NCBI GenBank assembly: GCA_031181345.1
Contig: JAPSLC010000008.1
Span: 62,001 to 126,000 of the forward strand
Direction: 5' to 3'
Length of the DNA stretch: 64,000 nt
Source of the DNA: Cupriavidus sp.
GTDB lineage: Bacteria; Pseudomonadota; Gammaproteobacteria; Burkholderiales; Burkholderiaceae
Part shown: positions 37,848 through 47,031 of the stretch, piece by piece
How positions within the stretch are numbered: position 1 is the stretch's first letter
How the letters are laid out: every line of letters begins with the position of its first letter
Translations under genes and position numbers: made by a program
The notes under the pieces: model-generated
The model's input: the letters and a program-made list of their open reading frames with translations, nothing else
Told to the model about the DNA's origin: nothing
The model's database searches: none

Positions 37848-38816
37848 ATGCCCGTTTCGCCGTACCTGTCCCGCCGCCGTTGGCCGCACGCCGCCACGCG
37901 TCTTGCCGCCATTGCGTGGCTTGCCGCCGCGTTTGTCACCGTGTTCCCTACCGTGTTGCCTACCAGCGCACGGGCCGCGGTCTCCGTCGTCGACGATGCC
38001 GGCCAGACCATCACGCTGGCGCAGCCGGCGCGCCGCATCGTGTCGCTGGCCCCGCATGTCACCGAGATGCTGTTCGCGGCCGGCGGGGGCGAGCGCATCG
38101 TCGGCACCGTCAACTACAGCGACTATCCGCCCGAGGCGCGCGCGATTGCCCGCGTGGGCGACAACAAGGCGCTCGATCTCGAACGCATCGCCGCGCTCAA
38201 GCCCGACCTGATCGTGGTCTGGCGGCATGGCAACGCGCAGAAGCAGACCGAGCGGCTGCGCGCGCTGGGCCTGCCGCTGTTCCTCAGCGAGCCGCGGCGG
38301 CTGGCGGCGGTGCCGGACAATATCGAGAAGCTCGGCGTGCTGCTCGGCACCGGGCCGACCGCGCATGCCGCGGCCGAACGGCTGCGCGCGCGCATTGCCG
38401 CGCTGGGCAAGGCCCATGCCTCGCGTCCGCCGGTGTCGGTGTTCTATCAGGTCTGGCAGCAGCCGCTGATGACGCTCAACGGCCAGCATATGGTCAGCGA
38501 CATGCTGGCCTTGTGTGGCGGCCGCAATGTGTTCGCCGACGAGACGCCGCTGGTGCCGACCATTTCGGTGGAAGCGGTGATCGCGCGCAATCCCGAGGCA
38601 ATGATCACGGCCAGCATGGGCGCGACGCCGGCGGACCGGCCGCTGGCCGATTTCGCGCAATGGCAGCGCTGGCAGCAGCTGACGGCGGTGGCGCGCGGCA
38701 ATCTGTTCACGATCGACGGCGACCTGATCAATCGGGCGGGACCGCGGGCCATCGATGCGGCGGAGATCCTGTGCCGCCAGCTGGAAGTCGCGCGCAGCCG
38801 GCGGCCCGCGCACTAG
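37848..38816 (+). CDS. btuF: Cobalamin ABC transporter substrate-binding protein (BtuF-like)
   Basis: The 322-residue protein has an N-terminal signal (ending near TSARA) and a class-III periplasmic binding fold: RIVSLAPHVTEMLFAAGGGERIVG, NYSDYPPEARAIARVG, ERIAALKPDLIVVW, and FYQVWQQPLMTLNGQHMVSDMLALCGG. It is expected to deliver B12 or cobinamides to the BtuC-BtuD importer, which is encoded in the convergent operon about 3.4 kb away. Within the signal region two 12-base units (ACCGTGTTCCCT, ACCGTGTTGCCT) are repeated. It is the last gene of the plus-strand cob operon. Confidence 0.9.
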   Translation: MPVSPYLSRRRWPHAATRLAAIAWLAAAFVTVFPTVLPTSARAAVSVVDDAGQTITLAQPARRIVSLAPHVTEMLFAAGGGERIVGTVNYSDYPPEARAIARVGDNKALDLERIAALKPDLIVVWRHGNAQKQTERLRALGLPLFLSEPRRLAAVPDNIEKLGVLLGTGPTAHAAAERLRARIAALGKAHASRPPVSVFYQVWQQPLMTLNGQHMVSDMLALCGGRNVFADETPLVPTISVEAVIARNPEAMITASMGATPADRPLADFAQWQRWQQLTAVARGNLFTIDGDLINRAGPRAIDAAEILCRQLEVARSRRPAH

Positions 38817-38871
38817 CACGACGCCTGCGCGGCCCCTGCATGGCGCTGTGCGATGCCCTATGCGCAGGCCA

Positions 38872-39507
38872 TCAGGCGGCCGTGCGGTTCCACCACAACA
38901 GGCGCCCGGGCCGCGCCCCGCCGGGATCGAGCCGAAAGCCGCAGCTCGCGCCCCAGCCCAACTGCCAATCCAGCGTGACGGACAGCGGCAGGCCCAGCCA
39001 ATGCGCGGCCAGCATCCGCGTCGGGCCGGCATGGCCGACTACCCACAGGCAGGGCTCGGACGCGGACACTTGCAGCGAGTCCGCCCATTCGGACACGCGG
39101 GCGTAGGCGCTGCGCGCCGATTCGCCGCCATGCGGGCGGGCATCCATCATGTCCGCCGCCCACCGGTCGAGCTCTTCCCGCGGCACCGCATCCCAGCGCT
39201 GCCCTTCCCAGGCGCCGAAATCGAGCTCCAGCAGCCGCGCATCCTTGTCGATGGTCAGCGCGGTCGTTCCGGCTGGCCCCATGCACGCCTGCGCGATGCG
39301 CTGCGCAGTGACGTGGGCACGCTGCGCGGGACTGCAGACGATTCGCTTCGGAGGCGGCACGCCGTTCGCCAATGCCGCCGCCGATGCGGCGATGAGGATC
39401 GCATCGGCCGGCGGCGACATCGGCTCCGTCAGCGGCAGATCGAGCCGGCCATAGCAGACCCCATCGTCGACCGCGGGATGCGCGTGCCGGATCAGGACCA
39501 GATCCAT
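38872..39507 (-). CDS. Alpha-ribazole phosphatase-like histidine phosphatase
   Basis: The 211-residue protein is a histidine phosphatase superfamily member: LVLIRHAHPAV at the N-terminus (catalytic His), YGRLDLPLTEP, CSPAQRAHVTAQRIA, LLELDFGAWEGQRWDAVPR and the second His in VVGHAGPTRML. In this position it most likely removes phosphate from alpha-ribazole 5'-phosphate or adenosylcobalamin 5'-phosphate (CobC in Salmonella naming). It overlaps the cobS end by 16 bases and is the last gene of the riboswitch-controlled operon. Convergent with btuF. Confidence 0.92.
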   Translation of the reverse strand: MDLVLIRHAHPAVDDGVCYGRLDLPLTEPMSPPADAILIAASAAALANGVPPPKRIVCSPAQRAHVTAQRIAQACMGPAGTTALTIDKDARLLELDFGAWEGQRWDAVPREELDRWAADMMDARPHGGESARSAYARVSEWADSLQVSASEPCLWVVGHAGPTRMLAAHWLGLPLSVTLDWQLGWGASCGFRLDPGGARPGRLLWWNRTAA

Positions 39508-40376
39508 GCCGCCGCCAGCAGATAGATCAGCAATTCGCCGAGCTGCTGCGCCATGCCGAGACAGTCGCCGGTATAGCCGCCGATGCGGCGCACGAAATAG
39601 CGGCCGAGCGCCAGCCGCAGCAGCGCCAGCGCGGCGATGGCGGCGACACCGAAGCCCGGCGCCACCGCCAGCAACGGCAGCGCGCCGCAGGCCAGCACCA
39701 ACGCCAGGCCGCGCGGCGACAGCCGCTGCGCGACCGGCTTGGCCTTGCCCTCGGTACGCACATAGTCGAGCGTCGCCAGATAGCTGACCGCCATCGCGCG
39801 GCTGGCGGCATGCGCGGCCACCAGCACCAGCAGCAGTTCGCGCAGCCCGCCGCGCTGGCTCAGCGCCAGCAGCAGTTGCCATTTCAGCAGCAGGGCCAGC
39901 ACCAGCGCGAGCGCGCCGAAGGCACCGATGCGCGAATCGTGCATGATGCGCAGCACGTCCTCGTGCCGGTATCCGCCCCCGAAGGCGTCCACGCAATCGG
40001 CCAGCCCGTCCTCGTGGAAGGCCCCGGTCAGCAGCAGCGTGGCGCCGATGCCGATCAGCACCGCGACCGCGGGCGGCCACAGCAGCCATGCGGCCAGCGT
40101 CGCCAGCGCGGCGACGGCGCCGACCATCAGGCCGACCAGCGGGAAATAGCGCGCGGCGGCGTGCAGATAGTGCGGGGCGAAGCCGACCCAGGCGGGCACC
40201 GGTACGCGCGTGAAATAGCCGACCGCGGTCAGCAGGTAGCGCAGTTCGTCGCGCGCGCGGTCCAGCACGGGATGGGCAGGCCGCTGGGTTGGCGCTTCGG
40301 TAGGTGGTTCGGTTCGCCGCTCGTCTTGCCGATCCTGCAGCGGCTCGGGCGTGGGCTCGGTCGGCATCATGGTCAT
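39492..40376 (-). CDS. cobS: Adenosylcobinamide-GDP ribazoletransferase (cobalamin synthase)
   Basis: This 294-residue membrane enzyme joins adenosylcobinamide-GDP with alpha-ribazole (phosphate) to form adenosylcobalamin (phosphate). It has about six hydrophobic helices and the metal-binding motifs GAFHEDGLADCVDAFGGG and IMHDSRIGAFGALAL. A polar N-terminal extension of about 40 residues rich in Thr, Glu and Pro precedes the usual start of the domain (LRYLLTAVGYFTRVPVP). It lies between cobT and the phosphatase gene in one operon. Confidence 0.95.
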   Translation of the reverse strand: MTMMPTEPTPEPLQDRQDERRTEPPTEAPTQRPAHPVLDRARDELRYLLTAVGYFTRVPVPAWVGFAPHYLHAAARYFPLVGLMVGAVAALATLAAWLLWPPAVAVLIGIGATLLLTGAFHEDGLADCVDAFGGGYRHEDVLRIMHDSRIGAFGALALVLALLLKWQLLLALSQRGGLRELLLVLVAAHAASRAMAVSYLATLDYVRTEGKAKPVAQRLSPRGLALVLACGALPLLAVAPGFGVAAIAALALLRLALGRYFVRRIGGYTGDCLGMAQQLGELLIYLLAAAWIWS

Positions 40377-40406
40377 GGCGCGGATGGCGGAAAGGTTGGC
40401 GCGAGT

Positions 40407-41570
40407 CTATCGCGGCGGGGCGCTGTCGGTCGCGCTGTCGGTCGCGCTGTCGATCGCGCTGTCGATCGTTCCGTCGGTGGCACTGGCGGTACTGACCCCC
40501 GCCGCGCCGAACGTCGCCATCTCGCGCAGGAAGGCCACCGCCGATACCACCAGCGGATACGCCAGCGCGGCGCCGCTGCCCTCGCCCAGCCGCAGGTCCA
40601 GCGCCAGCAGCGGCCGCGCGCCGAAGTGCTCGAGCAGCGCGCGGTGGCCCTGCTCGTGCGAGCAGTGCGAGAACACGCAGTACGGCAGCACCCCGGGGGC
40701 GAGGCGGCAGGCGACCAGCAGCGCCGCCGAGGCGATGAAGCCGTCGACGAGGATGACCATCCGCTGCGACGCGGCGGCGAGGAAGGCGCCGGCCATCATC
40801 GCGATCTCGAAGCCGCCCAGCGCAGCCAGCGCATCGAGCGGTTCCACCGCATCGGCATGCCGCGCCAGCGCGCGCTCCAGAAGCGCCAGCTTGCGGGCCA
40901 GGCCGGCATCGTCCAGGCCGGTGCCGCGCCCGACGCAGGCCGCGATCGGCAGGTCCGCCAGCCGGCTGACCAGGCAGGCGGCGGCCGAGGTGTTGCCGAT
41001 GCCCATCTCGCCGAAGCCGATCACATTGGTGCCCTGCGCGGCATGGTGCATCACGCGCGCGATGCCGGCCGCCAGCGCGGCCTCGGCCTGCTCGCGCCGC
41101 ATCGCGGATTCGTCGACGAAGTTGCGCGTGCCCGCATCGATGCGGCAGTCCACCAGACCGGGCGCCGCGCCCGGCGGCACGCGCACGCCGGCATCGACGA
41201 CTTCGAGCGCCATGCCGTGCTGGCGCGCGAACACATTGATGGCCGCGCCGCCGGCGGCGAAATTGCGGACCATCTGCACGGTGACGTCGGCCGGATAGGC
41301 GCTGACGCCGGCGTCGGCGACGCCGTGGTCGGCGGCAAACACGATCATCGCCGGGCGCCGCAGTTCAGGACGCACAGTGCGCTGGATCAGCCCGATCTGC
41401 AAGGCCAGCGACTCCAGCCGGCCGAGCGCGCCGAGCGGCTTGGTCTTGTCGTCGATCGCGGCCTGCAGTGTTGGACGCAGGGTCTCGTCCAACGGTGCGA
41501 CCGTCGGCAGTGCGAAGCGCGAAACGCTGGTCAATACGGTGCTCGATATGGTGTTCGATACAGTGGTCAT
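40407..41570 (-). CDS. cobT: Nicotinate-nucleotide--dimethylbenzimidazole phosphoribosyltransferase
   Basis: The 387-residue enzyme activates the lower ligand by making alpha-ribazole phosphate from NaMN and dimethylbenzimidazole. Motifs are [33 protein letters not shown], the phosphate-binding [13 protein letters not shown] and the C-terminal SHCSHEQGH, which includes the catalytic Glu. Family length is about 350; the excess lies at both ends and is made of 12-base tandem repeats. These repeats encode an Asp/Ser/Ala/Thr tail and a Thr/Ser/Val-rich head. It lies between cobO and cobS on the same strand. Confidence 0.95.
   Translation of the reverse strand: MTTVSNTISSTVLTSVSRFALPTVAPLDETLRPTLQAAIDDKTKPLGALGRLESLALQIGLIQRTVRPELRRPAMIVFAADHGVADAGVSAYPADVTVQMVRNFAAGGAAINVFARQHGMALEVVDAGVRVPPGAAPGLVDCRIDAGTRNFVDESAMRREQAEAALAAGIARVMHHAAQGTNVIGFGEMGIGNTSAAACLVSRLADLPIAACVGRGTGLDDAGLARKLALLERALARHADAVEPLDALAALGGFEIAMMAGAFLAAASQRMVILVDGFIASAALLVACRLAPGVLPYCVFSHCSHEQGHRALLEHFGARPLLALDLRLGEGSGAALAYPLVVSAVAFLREMATFGAAGVSTASATDGTIDSAIDSATDSATDSAPPR
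40421..40492 (-). repeat. 12-bp tandem repeat in the cobT 3' end
   Basis: Six 12-base units run in order: CGCTGTCGGTCG twice, CGCTGTCGATCG twice, then two diverged units. They code for the repeated Thr/Ile-Asp-Ser-Ala tail of CobT. The first four are near identical, suggesting recent expansion. Confidence 0.85.
41521..41568 (-). repeat. Degenerate 12-bp repeat at the cobT 5' end
   Basis: Four 12-base units (GAAACGCTGGTC, AATACGGTGCTC, GATATGGTGTTC, GATACAGTGGTC) make up the first codons of cobT and encode its Thr/Val/Ser-rich head. They are less alike than the units at the other end of the gene. Confidence 0.7.
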
Positions 41571-41573
41571 GGC

Positions 41574-42254
41574 TTACATCTCGATGCCGCGCTGGGCCTT
41601 GATGCCCTGCTGGAACGCATGCTTGACCGGCGTCATCTCGGTGACGGTATCGGCCGCCTCGATCAGCGCGGCCGGCGCGCCGCGGCCGGTGATCACCACA
41701 TGCTGCATCGGCGGACGCGCGCGCAAGTCGGCGATCACGGCGTCGACGTCCAGATAGTGCAGCTTCAGCGCGATATTCAGTTCGTCGAGCAGCACCAGCC
41801 CGATCGACGGATCGCGCAGCAGTTCGCGCGCGACTGCCCACGCGGCCTCGGCCCTGGCCACATCGCGGGCGCGGTCCTGGGTCTCCCAGGTATAGCCCTC
41901 GCCCATGACGTGGAAGCGGCACTGCTCGGGAAAGCGGCGCAGGAACATTTCCTCGCCGCTGGGGAATGCGCCCTTGATGAACTGCACCACGCCGGCCTGC
42001 ATGCCGTGGCCGAGCGCGCGGACCACCATGCCGAAGCCCGAGCTCGACTTGCCCTTGCCGTTGCCGGTGGTGATCACGATCACGCCGCGCTCGTCCTGCG
42101 CGGCGGCGATCTTTGCGTCGACCACCGCCTTCTTGCGGACCATCCGCGCCTTGTGGCGTTCGTCGCGGCCGTCGGTCTCGTTGCTGCGGTCGATGTCGTC
42201 GTCGTGGTTTGTCATTGCGGTAAGCGGCTCGGCTGGTGCGTCATGTCGGTCCAT
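41574..42254 (-). CDS. cobO: Cob(I)yrinic acid a,c-diamide adenosyltransferase
   Basis: The 226-residue BtuR/CobO-type enzyme adds the adenosyl group to cobalt. The P-loop is VITTGNGKGKSSSGFGM. Further motifs are GVVQFIKGAFPSGEE, GLVLLDELNIALK and HVVITGRGAP. A basic N-terminal region (RHKARMVRKKAVVDAK) is typical. The first ATG overlaps the ABC ATPase gene by 14 bases; a second ATG at 42215 (MTNHDDD) is an alternative. Neither has a clear ribosome-binding site. cobT follows three bases later. Confidence 0.95.
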   Translation of the reverse strand: MDRHDAPAEPLTAMTNHDDDIDRSNETDGRDERHKARMVRKKAVVDAKIAAAQDERGVIVITTGNGKGKSSSGFGMVVRALGHGMQAGVVQFIKGAFPSGEEMFLRRFPEQCRFHVMGEGYTWETQDRARDVARAEAAWAVARELLRDPSIGLVLLDELNIALKLHYLDVDAVIADLRARPPMQHVVITGRGAPAALIEAADTVTEMTPVKHAFQQGIKAQRGIEM

Positions 42255-43068
42255 TGGTGGCGATCAACGCCGTATGCGCGCCCTGCGCGACGGCGATGAT
42301 CGGTGTGCGCAGCGCGCGCGAGCAGTTGGCGGGCGTCAGTATCTGGTCGGCCGGACCGTGCAGGCACATGCCGTCCTCGGCCATCAGCAGCGCGTGCGTG
42401 GCATAGCGGCGCGCCAGGTTCAGGTCGTGCAGGATCAGCATCGAGGCATGGCGGCCGGCGCGCGTCAGGCGCGCGAGCGTGTCCAGCACCAGGATCTGAT
42501 GGCGCAGGTCCAGATGCGCCAGCGGTTCGTCGAGCAGCAGCAGCGGCGCCTGCTGCGCCAGCACCGCGGCCAGCGACACGCGCTGGCGCTCGCCGCCGGA
42601 CAGCGTCAGCACATCGCGGCCGGCCAGGCCCTGCAGATCGAGCGCTTCGAGCAAGGCCCCGACCACGGCATCGTCGTCGCGGCCGCTCCAGCCCCATCCC
42701 GACAGGTGCGGATGGCGGCCGACGGCGACCGCGTCGTGCACCGTCATCGAAAAGGTGTCGTGGATGGCCTGCGGCAGATACGCGCGCTGCCGGGCCAGAC
42801 CCTCGGGCCGCTGGCGCACCAGCGTCGCGAGCGGCTCGCTGTCCAGACGTACCTCGCCGCGCTCGGCATGGCGCAGGCCGGCGAGTACGGCCATCAGCGT
42901 CGATTTACCGACGCCATTGGGGCCGAGCACGCACCACAGCTCGCCCGGCCGCATGGTGAAGTCGAGCGCGTCGAACAAGGTCCTGCCGCCTGCGCGCAAG
43001 CCCAGCGCATGCACCGAGAGTTGCGGGCAAGGCACGGTGGGAACGGTCCAGTCGACGGCGGTCGTCAT
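42241..43068 (-). CDS. btuD: Cobalamin ABC transporter ATP-binding protein (BtuD-like)
   Basis: This 275-residue ATPase powers import with BtuC. Walker A is LGPNGVGKSTLMAVLAG, the signature is LSGGERQRVSLAAVLAQQ, and Walker B is LLLLDEPLAHLD, followed by the His-switch in LILHDLNLA. The FecCD/BtuCD subfamily is indicated by its neighbours. It lies ten bases after btuC and overlaps cobO. Confidence 0.93.
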   Translation of the reverse strand: MTTAVDWTVPTVPCPQLSVHALGLRAGGRTLFDALDFTMRPGELWCVLGPNGVGKSTLMAVLAGLRHAERGEVRLDSEPLATLVRQRPEGLARQRAYLPQAIHDTFSMTVHDAVAVGRHPHLSGWGWSGRDDDAVVGALLEALDLQGLAGRDVLTLSGGERQRVSLAAVLAQQAPLLLLDEPLAHLDLRHQILVLDTLARLTRAGRHASMLILHDLNLARRYATHALLMAEDGMCLHGPADQILTPANCSRALRTPIIAVAQGAHTALIATNGPT

Positions 43069-43078
43069 TGCGGATCCT

Positions 43079-44170
43079 TCATCGCGGCCGCCGCAGCAGC
43101 AGGAACAGGAAGGTGGGCACGCCCAGCAGCGCGGTGATGACGCCGACCGGCAATTGCGCCGGCGCGATCACGGTGCGCGCGATCAGGTCCGCCGCCATCA
43201 GCAGCGTGCCGCCCAGCAGCGCCGCGGCCGGCAGCAGCAGGCGCTGGTCGTTGCCCCAGGCCAGGCGCACCAGATGCGGCACCACCAGCCCGACGAAGCC
43301 GATCGAGCCGGCGGTCGTGATCGCCGCCGCGATGGCGACCGATGCAATCAGGTACGCCAACAGCCGTACCCGGCCGACGCGCACACCGAGCGATTGCGCA
43401 ACGGTCTCGCCGAGCAGCATCACGTTCAGCGCGCGCGCCATCGGCAGCGTCAGCAGCAGCGCCAGCACCAGCGTGCCGAGCGCGAGCCCGTAGCTCGCGG
43501 TGCCGCCGAGATCGCCGGTCAGCCAGAACAGCATGCCGCGCAGCCGCGCCTCGGGCGCGATGCTCAGGATCAGCGTGATGACCGCGCCCCAGCCCGCGGC
43601 CAGGATCACGCCGGTCAGCAGCAGCCGCGAGCCCGCTTCATGATGGCCGCCCTGGACCTGCGGATGCAGCAGGTCGCGCCGCGCCAGCGTGGCGACCAGC
43701 ACCATCGACACCAGCGCGCCGCCGGCGGCGCCGGCCTGCACGGTCCACAACGGCGCCAGCGTCAGCATCGCCAGCAATGCGCCGGTGGCCGCGCCACCCG
43801 ATACGCCGAGCACATAGGGCTCGGCCAGCGGATTGCGCAGCAGCACCTGCATCATCGCGCCGGACAGCGCCAGCAGGCCGCCGCAGGCGAACGCCGCTGC
43901 CGCGCGCGGCAGGCGCAGCTCGCGCACGATGGCGGACGCGGTCGGGTCGGCCGTGCCGTGCTTGCCCGATCCATCGGTCAGCCCGAACAGCGCGTGCCAG
44001 ACCTCGGCGAGCGACAGGCCGACGCTGCCAACCGCCAGCGACAGCAGAAACACCGCCACGGCAGCGCCGGCCAGCAGCGCGCACACGGCCAGCGCGCGCG
44101 GCATCTCAGCAGCGCCGCGCATCGGTCTGCCTGTGGCCGTACTCGCCGTTGCCGGGGCCGCTGTCCGCAT
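43079..44170 (-). CDS. btuC: Cobalamin ABC transporter permease (BtuC-like)
   Basis: The 363-residue FecCD-family permease has about ten membrane helices, with family segments RLPRAAAAFACGGLLALSGAMMQVLLRNPLAEPYVLGVSGGA-type sequence (LRNPLAEPYVLGVSGG here), FWLTGDLGGTASYG, LLGETVAQSLGVRV and GSIGFVGLVVPHLVRLAWG. It forms the inner-membrane B12 channel with BtuD. The start is either this ATG nine bases after btuB or an ATG 16 codons later (MRGAAEMPRAL). The order btuB-btuC-btuD is one transcript. Confidence 0.93.
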   Translation of the reverse strand: MRTAAPATASTATGRPMRGAAEMPRALAVCALLAGAAVAVFLLSLAVGSVGLSLAEVWHALFGLTDGSGKHGTADPTASAIVRELRLPRAAAAFACGGLLALSGAMMQVLLRNPLAEPYVLGVSGGAATGALLAMLTLAPLWTVQAGAAGGALVSMVLVATLARRDLLHPQVQGGHHEAGSRLLLTGVILAAGWGAVITLILSIAPEARLRGMLFWLTGDLGGTASYGLALGTLVLALLLTLPMARALNVMLLGETVAQSLGVRVGRVRLLAYLIASVAIAAAITTAGSIGFVGLVVPHLVRLAWGNDQRLLLPAAALLGGTLLMAADLIARTVIAPAQLPVGVITALLGVPTFLFLLLRRPR

Positions 44171-44179
44171 CGATGCCGC

Positions 44180-46123
44180 CTATCGCTGGCGCCAGCCGAG
44201 CGTGATGAAGCCCGCCCGGCCCTGCGTGTTGTAGGGGTAGGCCAGCTGATAGTCCTTGTCGAACAGATTCTCGACGCGGGCGGCGATGAACCATTGCTTG
44301 TCGATGTTGTAGCGCGCGTTGAGGTTGACGATACCGTATCCACCCAGCGTGCGCGAGCCGCTGTCCCGGCGCGACGACGACACGATCCACTGTCCGCCGA
44401 TGCGCCAGTTGCCGATATCGCGGCCCAGGTCGAGCGCGGCATGCCGGCGCGCGCGGCGCAACAGCTGGGTGCCGGTCTGCTCGTCGACCGGGTTCTGCAT
44501 GGTGACGCTGGCGGTCACGTCGGTGCCGAGCAGACGCGCGCGCCACGAGGCCTCGACGCCCTCGACCTTGGCGCTGCTGACGTTCTGCGCGAGGAACAGG
44601 CCGCTGGGCTGCAGCGCCGAGGTGATCAGGTTGTCGTATTGCGTGCGGAAGGCCGTCACGCGCAGCAGGCCCGCGCCCTTGCTGTCGTACTGCGCGCCGA
44701 TCTCGACCGAGCGCGCCCGCTCCGGCTGCAGGTTCGGCTGGCCATAGTTCGGGTAGTACAGCTCGTTGAAGGTCGGCGCGCGGAAGGCATTGCTGGCGTT
44801 GGCGAGCAGCTTGAACTGCTCGGTCACGTAGTAGCCGTAGCCGGCGAAATAGCTGCCCTTGTCGCCGAAGTCCGAATAGTGGTCGTTGCGCAGGTTCAGC
44901 TGCAGCTGATGTTTGCCGATGCGGCCGTCGTAGCCGCCGAACACCGACACCACGTTGCGGCTGGGCGCGCCGTACGAGTTCGAGTCGAACTGCTGCTGCA
45001 GATATTCGGTGCCGAACATCAGCTGATGGCCCTTGGCCAGCGCGTATTCGTTCTGCCAGGTGAACTGGCGCGTGCGGGTCTTGAAGCGGCTGTCGAACAC
45101 GCCGTTCAGCGTGTTGTCGCTGTCGTCCTCGCTCTGCGCGACCTTGAAGCGCGTGGTCCAGTCCGGTGCCAGCTTGCCGTTGACGAAGGCCGACAGCGTA
45201 TAGAGCTCGCTATCGCTGCGCCAGTCGTCGGTGGGCCGCCCGAAGGTGCTGTCATACGACAGCTTGCTCTTGCTGTAGTAGGCCGCGACGCCCGCTTCCC
45301 AGCCGGGCGAGAAGCGGTGCTTGATCTGGCCCGAGACGCTCTTGTTCTCGTAGGGGTTGTCGTTCGGATTGGCGCGCGGCTGCAGGCGCGTATTGACCGC
45401 CGAGAAGCCGTCCGTCTTGAAGATCGAGCCGGTCAGGTTGAACGAGGTATCGCCGACTTGGCCGCCGTAGCCGACCGTCGCGCGGCGCGTATTGTCGCTG
45501 CCGTATTCGACCTGGGCGTTGGCGGCGGGGGGCTTGCCGGCGCCGCTCCTGGTGAAGATCTGCACCACGCCGCCGATCGCGTCCGAGCCGTACAGCGCCG
45601 ACACGTTGCCGCGCACCACCTCGATCCGGTCGATCTCGTCGGGCAGGATATTGGCCAGTTGCGCGGTGCCGCTGCTGGCCGAGGCAATGCGCACGCCGTC
45701 GATCAGGATCAGCGTCTGGTTCGAATTGGCGCCCCGCATGAACAGCGTGGTGTTGGCGCCCATGCCGCCGGTGGCGGCCAGTTCCACGCCGGCCTGCGTG
45801 CGCAGCAGCGAACGCAGGTCGGGCGCCTGGCTGTTCGCGATGTCCTGCTGCGTGATCACGGTGGTATGGGGCAGCGCCTCGTCCAGCGGCTGCGCGGTGC
45901 GCGTGGCGCTGACGACGACCGGCGCCAGCGTGGTGCCCGGCAACGGGACCTGCTGCGCCAGCGCGGGCCACGCGCACAGCGTGGCGGCGGACAACAGCGC
46001 GGCCTGCGCGGGAGAAGCGGCAGCGGCGACAATATCGCGTGCAATGGCATGGGCGCGGACGCGCGCGGTCGGGCGCGGGGCCGGCAGTGCCAGGCGACGC
46101 GACCTCGAAGACGATGAAAGCAT
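44180..46123 (-). CDS. btuB: TonB-dependent vitamin B12 receptor
   Basis: The 647-residue outer-membrane receptor takes up cobalamins using TonB energy. A signal peptide (ending near WPALAQ) is followed by a TonB-box-like region PVVVSATRTAQ. The plug domain shows HTTVITQQDIANSQAPDLRSLLRTQAG, NSNQTLILIDGVRI and IDRIEVVRGNVSALYGSDAIGGVVQIFT. A 22-strand barrel ends in ITLGWRQR. A cobalamin riboswitch upstream identifies the substrate class and would repress the gene when B12 is plentiful. It heads the operon btuB-btuC-btuD-cobO-cobT-cobS-phosphatase. Confidence 0.96.
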   Translation of the reverse strand: MLSSSSRSRRLALPAPRPTARVRAHAIARDIVAAAASPAQAALLSAATLCAWPALAQQVPLPGTTLAPVVVSATRTAQPLDEALPHTTVITQQDIANSQAPDLRSLLRTQAGVELAATGGMGANTTLFMRGANSNQTLILIDGVRIASASSGTAQLANILPDEIDRIEVVRGNVSALYGSDAIGGVVQIFTRSGAGKPPAANAQVEYGSDNTRRATVGYGGQVGDTSFNLTGSIFKTDGFSAVNTRLQPRANPNDNPYENKSVSGQIKHRFSPGWEAGVAAYYSKSKLSYDSTFGRPTDDWRSDSELYTLSAFVNGKLAPDWTTRFKVAQSEDDSDNTLNGVFDSRFKTRTRQFTWQNEYALAKGHQLMFGTEYLQQQFDSNSYGAPSRNVVSVFGGYDGRIGKHQLQLNLRNDHYSDFGDKGSYFAGYGYYVTEQFKLLANASNAFRAPTFNELYYPNYGQPNLQPERARSVEIGAQYDSKGAGLLRVTAFRTQYDNLITSALQPSGLFLAQNVSSAKVEGVEASWRARLLGTDVTASVTMQNPVDEQTGTQLLRRARRHAALDLGRDIGNWRIGGQWIVSSSRRDSGSRTLGGYGIVNLNARYNIDKQWFIAARVENLFDKDYQLAYPYNTQGRAGFITLGWRQR

Positions 46124-46218
46124 GGTGCTCGAGCGGAAGTGATAGCCTGGCCCGTTCCCCCGCGGACCGTCTGGCGGTGAGGCAGCACGAGCGCGATGGC
46201 GACCGGCATGCCCGCATC

Positions 46219-46470
46219 CAGGCCGGTATCCGGGCTGGCGATCGGCACCGCCCGCCTTCCCGGAACCGTGGGTCCAGTGGCATTGTGGGGCGGTGAGGCG
46301 AAGCCGGCGGCCTGGAGACGATCGTGCGGATCGGCTCGGGCGCGGCGGCGATCGCAATCGCTTACCGTTGCGGGGGCAGCACAGGTTGGCCCGGCATCGC
46401 ACGGCGGCGTGGCGGACTCCCTGTTTCCCGTTTAACTGCAATCCGGTGGGGACCGGATCGCGAGCACCTG
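46219..46470 (-). ncRNA. Cobalamin riboswitch (AdoCbl type)
   Basis: On the minus strand the leader of btuB shows the conserved blocks in the right order: GGTGCTCGCG at the start, TTAAACGGGAAACAGGGAGT, CTGCCCCCGCAACGGTAAG, GCCACTGGACC, CCGGGAAGGCGG and the B12 box AGCCCGGATACCGGCC (46221-46236). This is a complete class-I cobalamin riboswitch. It should shut off btuB and the downstream transport and cob genes when adenosylcobalamin binds. About 95 bases separate the B12 box from the btuB start. Confidence 0.97.
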
Positions 46471-46482
46471 AAAACGCGCGTG

Positions 46483-46511
46483 AGTGTAGGCAGTTTGGCG
46501 GTCCCAGTCAA
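46483..46511 (-). promoter_or_regulatory. Sigma70 promoter of the btuB operon
   Basis: Minus-strand TTGACT and TACACT are separated by exactly 17 bases and placed so that transcription would start a few bases before the riboswitch. The match and position make this a strong promoter call. Confidence 0.85.
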
Positions 46512-46695
46512 ATTGGCGGCGCGCTCGGCCCATTGCGCTCCAGCGTGCCCCTGGGTTGCGCTCATTGAGGCCATTGGCCGACGATCGATGCAACTTCGAC
46601 GGGAATGCACGGTCACAATCGCTTCCCGCCGTGATGACGCGGACCATGCATCGGCTAGAATCCCGTTACCTGACACCCTGAGACACGACAGGCCC

Positions 46696-47031
46696 ATGCT
46701 GACCGAACTCGAACAACTGGCCGCCAAGATCGGCCGCGTGCTGCACCACGCGGATACGCTGGCGGCAGAGAACCAGCGGCTGCGCGAGGAGATCGAACGC
46801 CTGCAGGCGGAGGCCGCGCAGCTGCGCAGCGATCGCGAAGCGATGGCTGCCGATCGCGAACTGCTGAACATCAAGATCGAGGAAGCGCAACTGCGCATCC
46901 AGTCGATCCTGGACAAGCTGCCCACGGCCACCGATGCGCGCCAGCTGGATCTGCTCGAGGAAGGCGAGTTGCCGGCCGAGCGCGTCCAGGGCGAAGCGCG
47001 CGGCGCCCAGCCTTCCGGAGAACACGCATGA
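46696..47031 (+). CDS. ZapB-like coiled-coil cell division protein
   Basis: The 111-residue protein is a long amphipathic coiled coil (residues 1-75, LEQLAAKIGRVLHHADTLAA and so on, rich in Glu, Arg, Gln and Leu heptads) with a short polar tail. Small coiled-coil proteins of this kind directly upstream of zapA are ZapB-like and are thought to organise the Z-ring. Its stop overlaps the zapA start (ATGA). A TAGAAT hexamer 35 bases upstream may be its -10. Confidence 0.82.
   Translation: MLTELEQLAAKIGRVLHHADTLAAENQRLREEIERLQAEAAQLRSDREAMAADRELLNIKIEEAQLRIQSILDKLPTATDARQLDLLEEGELPAERVQGEARGAQPSGEHA

Noticed and set aside
40421..40492. CRISPR-like repeats
   Set aside because: The units are 12 bases, contiguous without spacers and inside cobT, so this is a simple tandem repeat.
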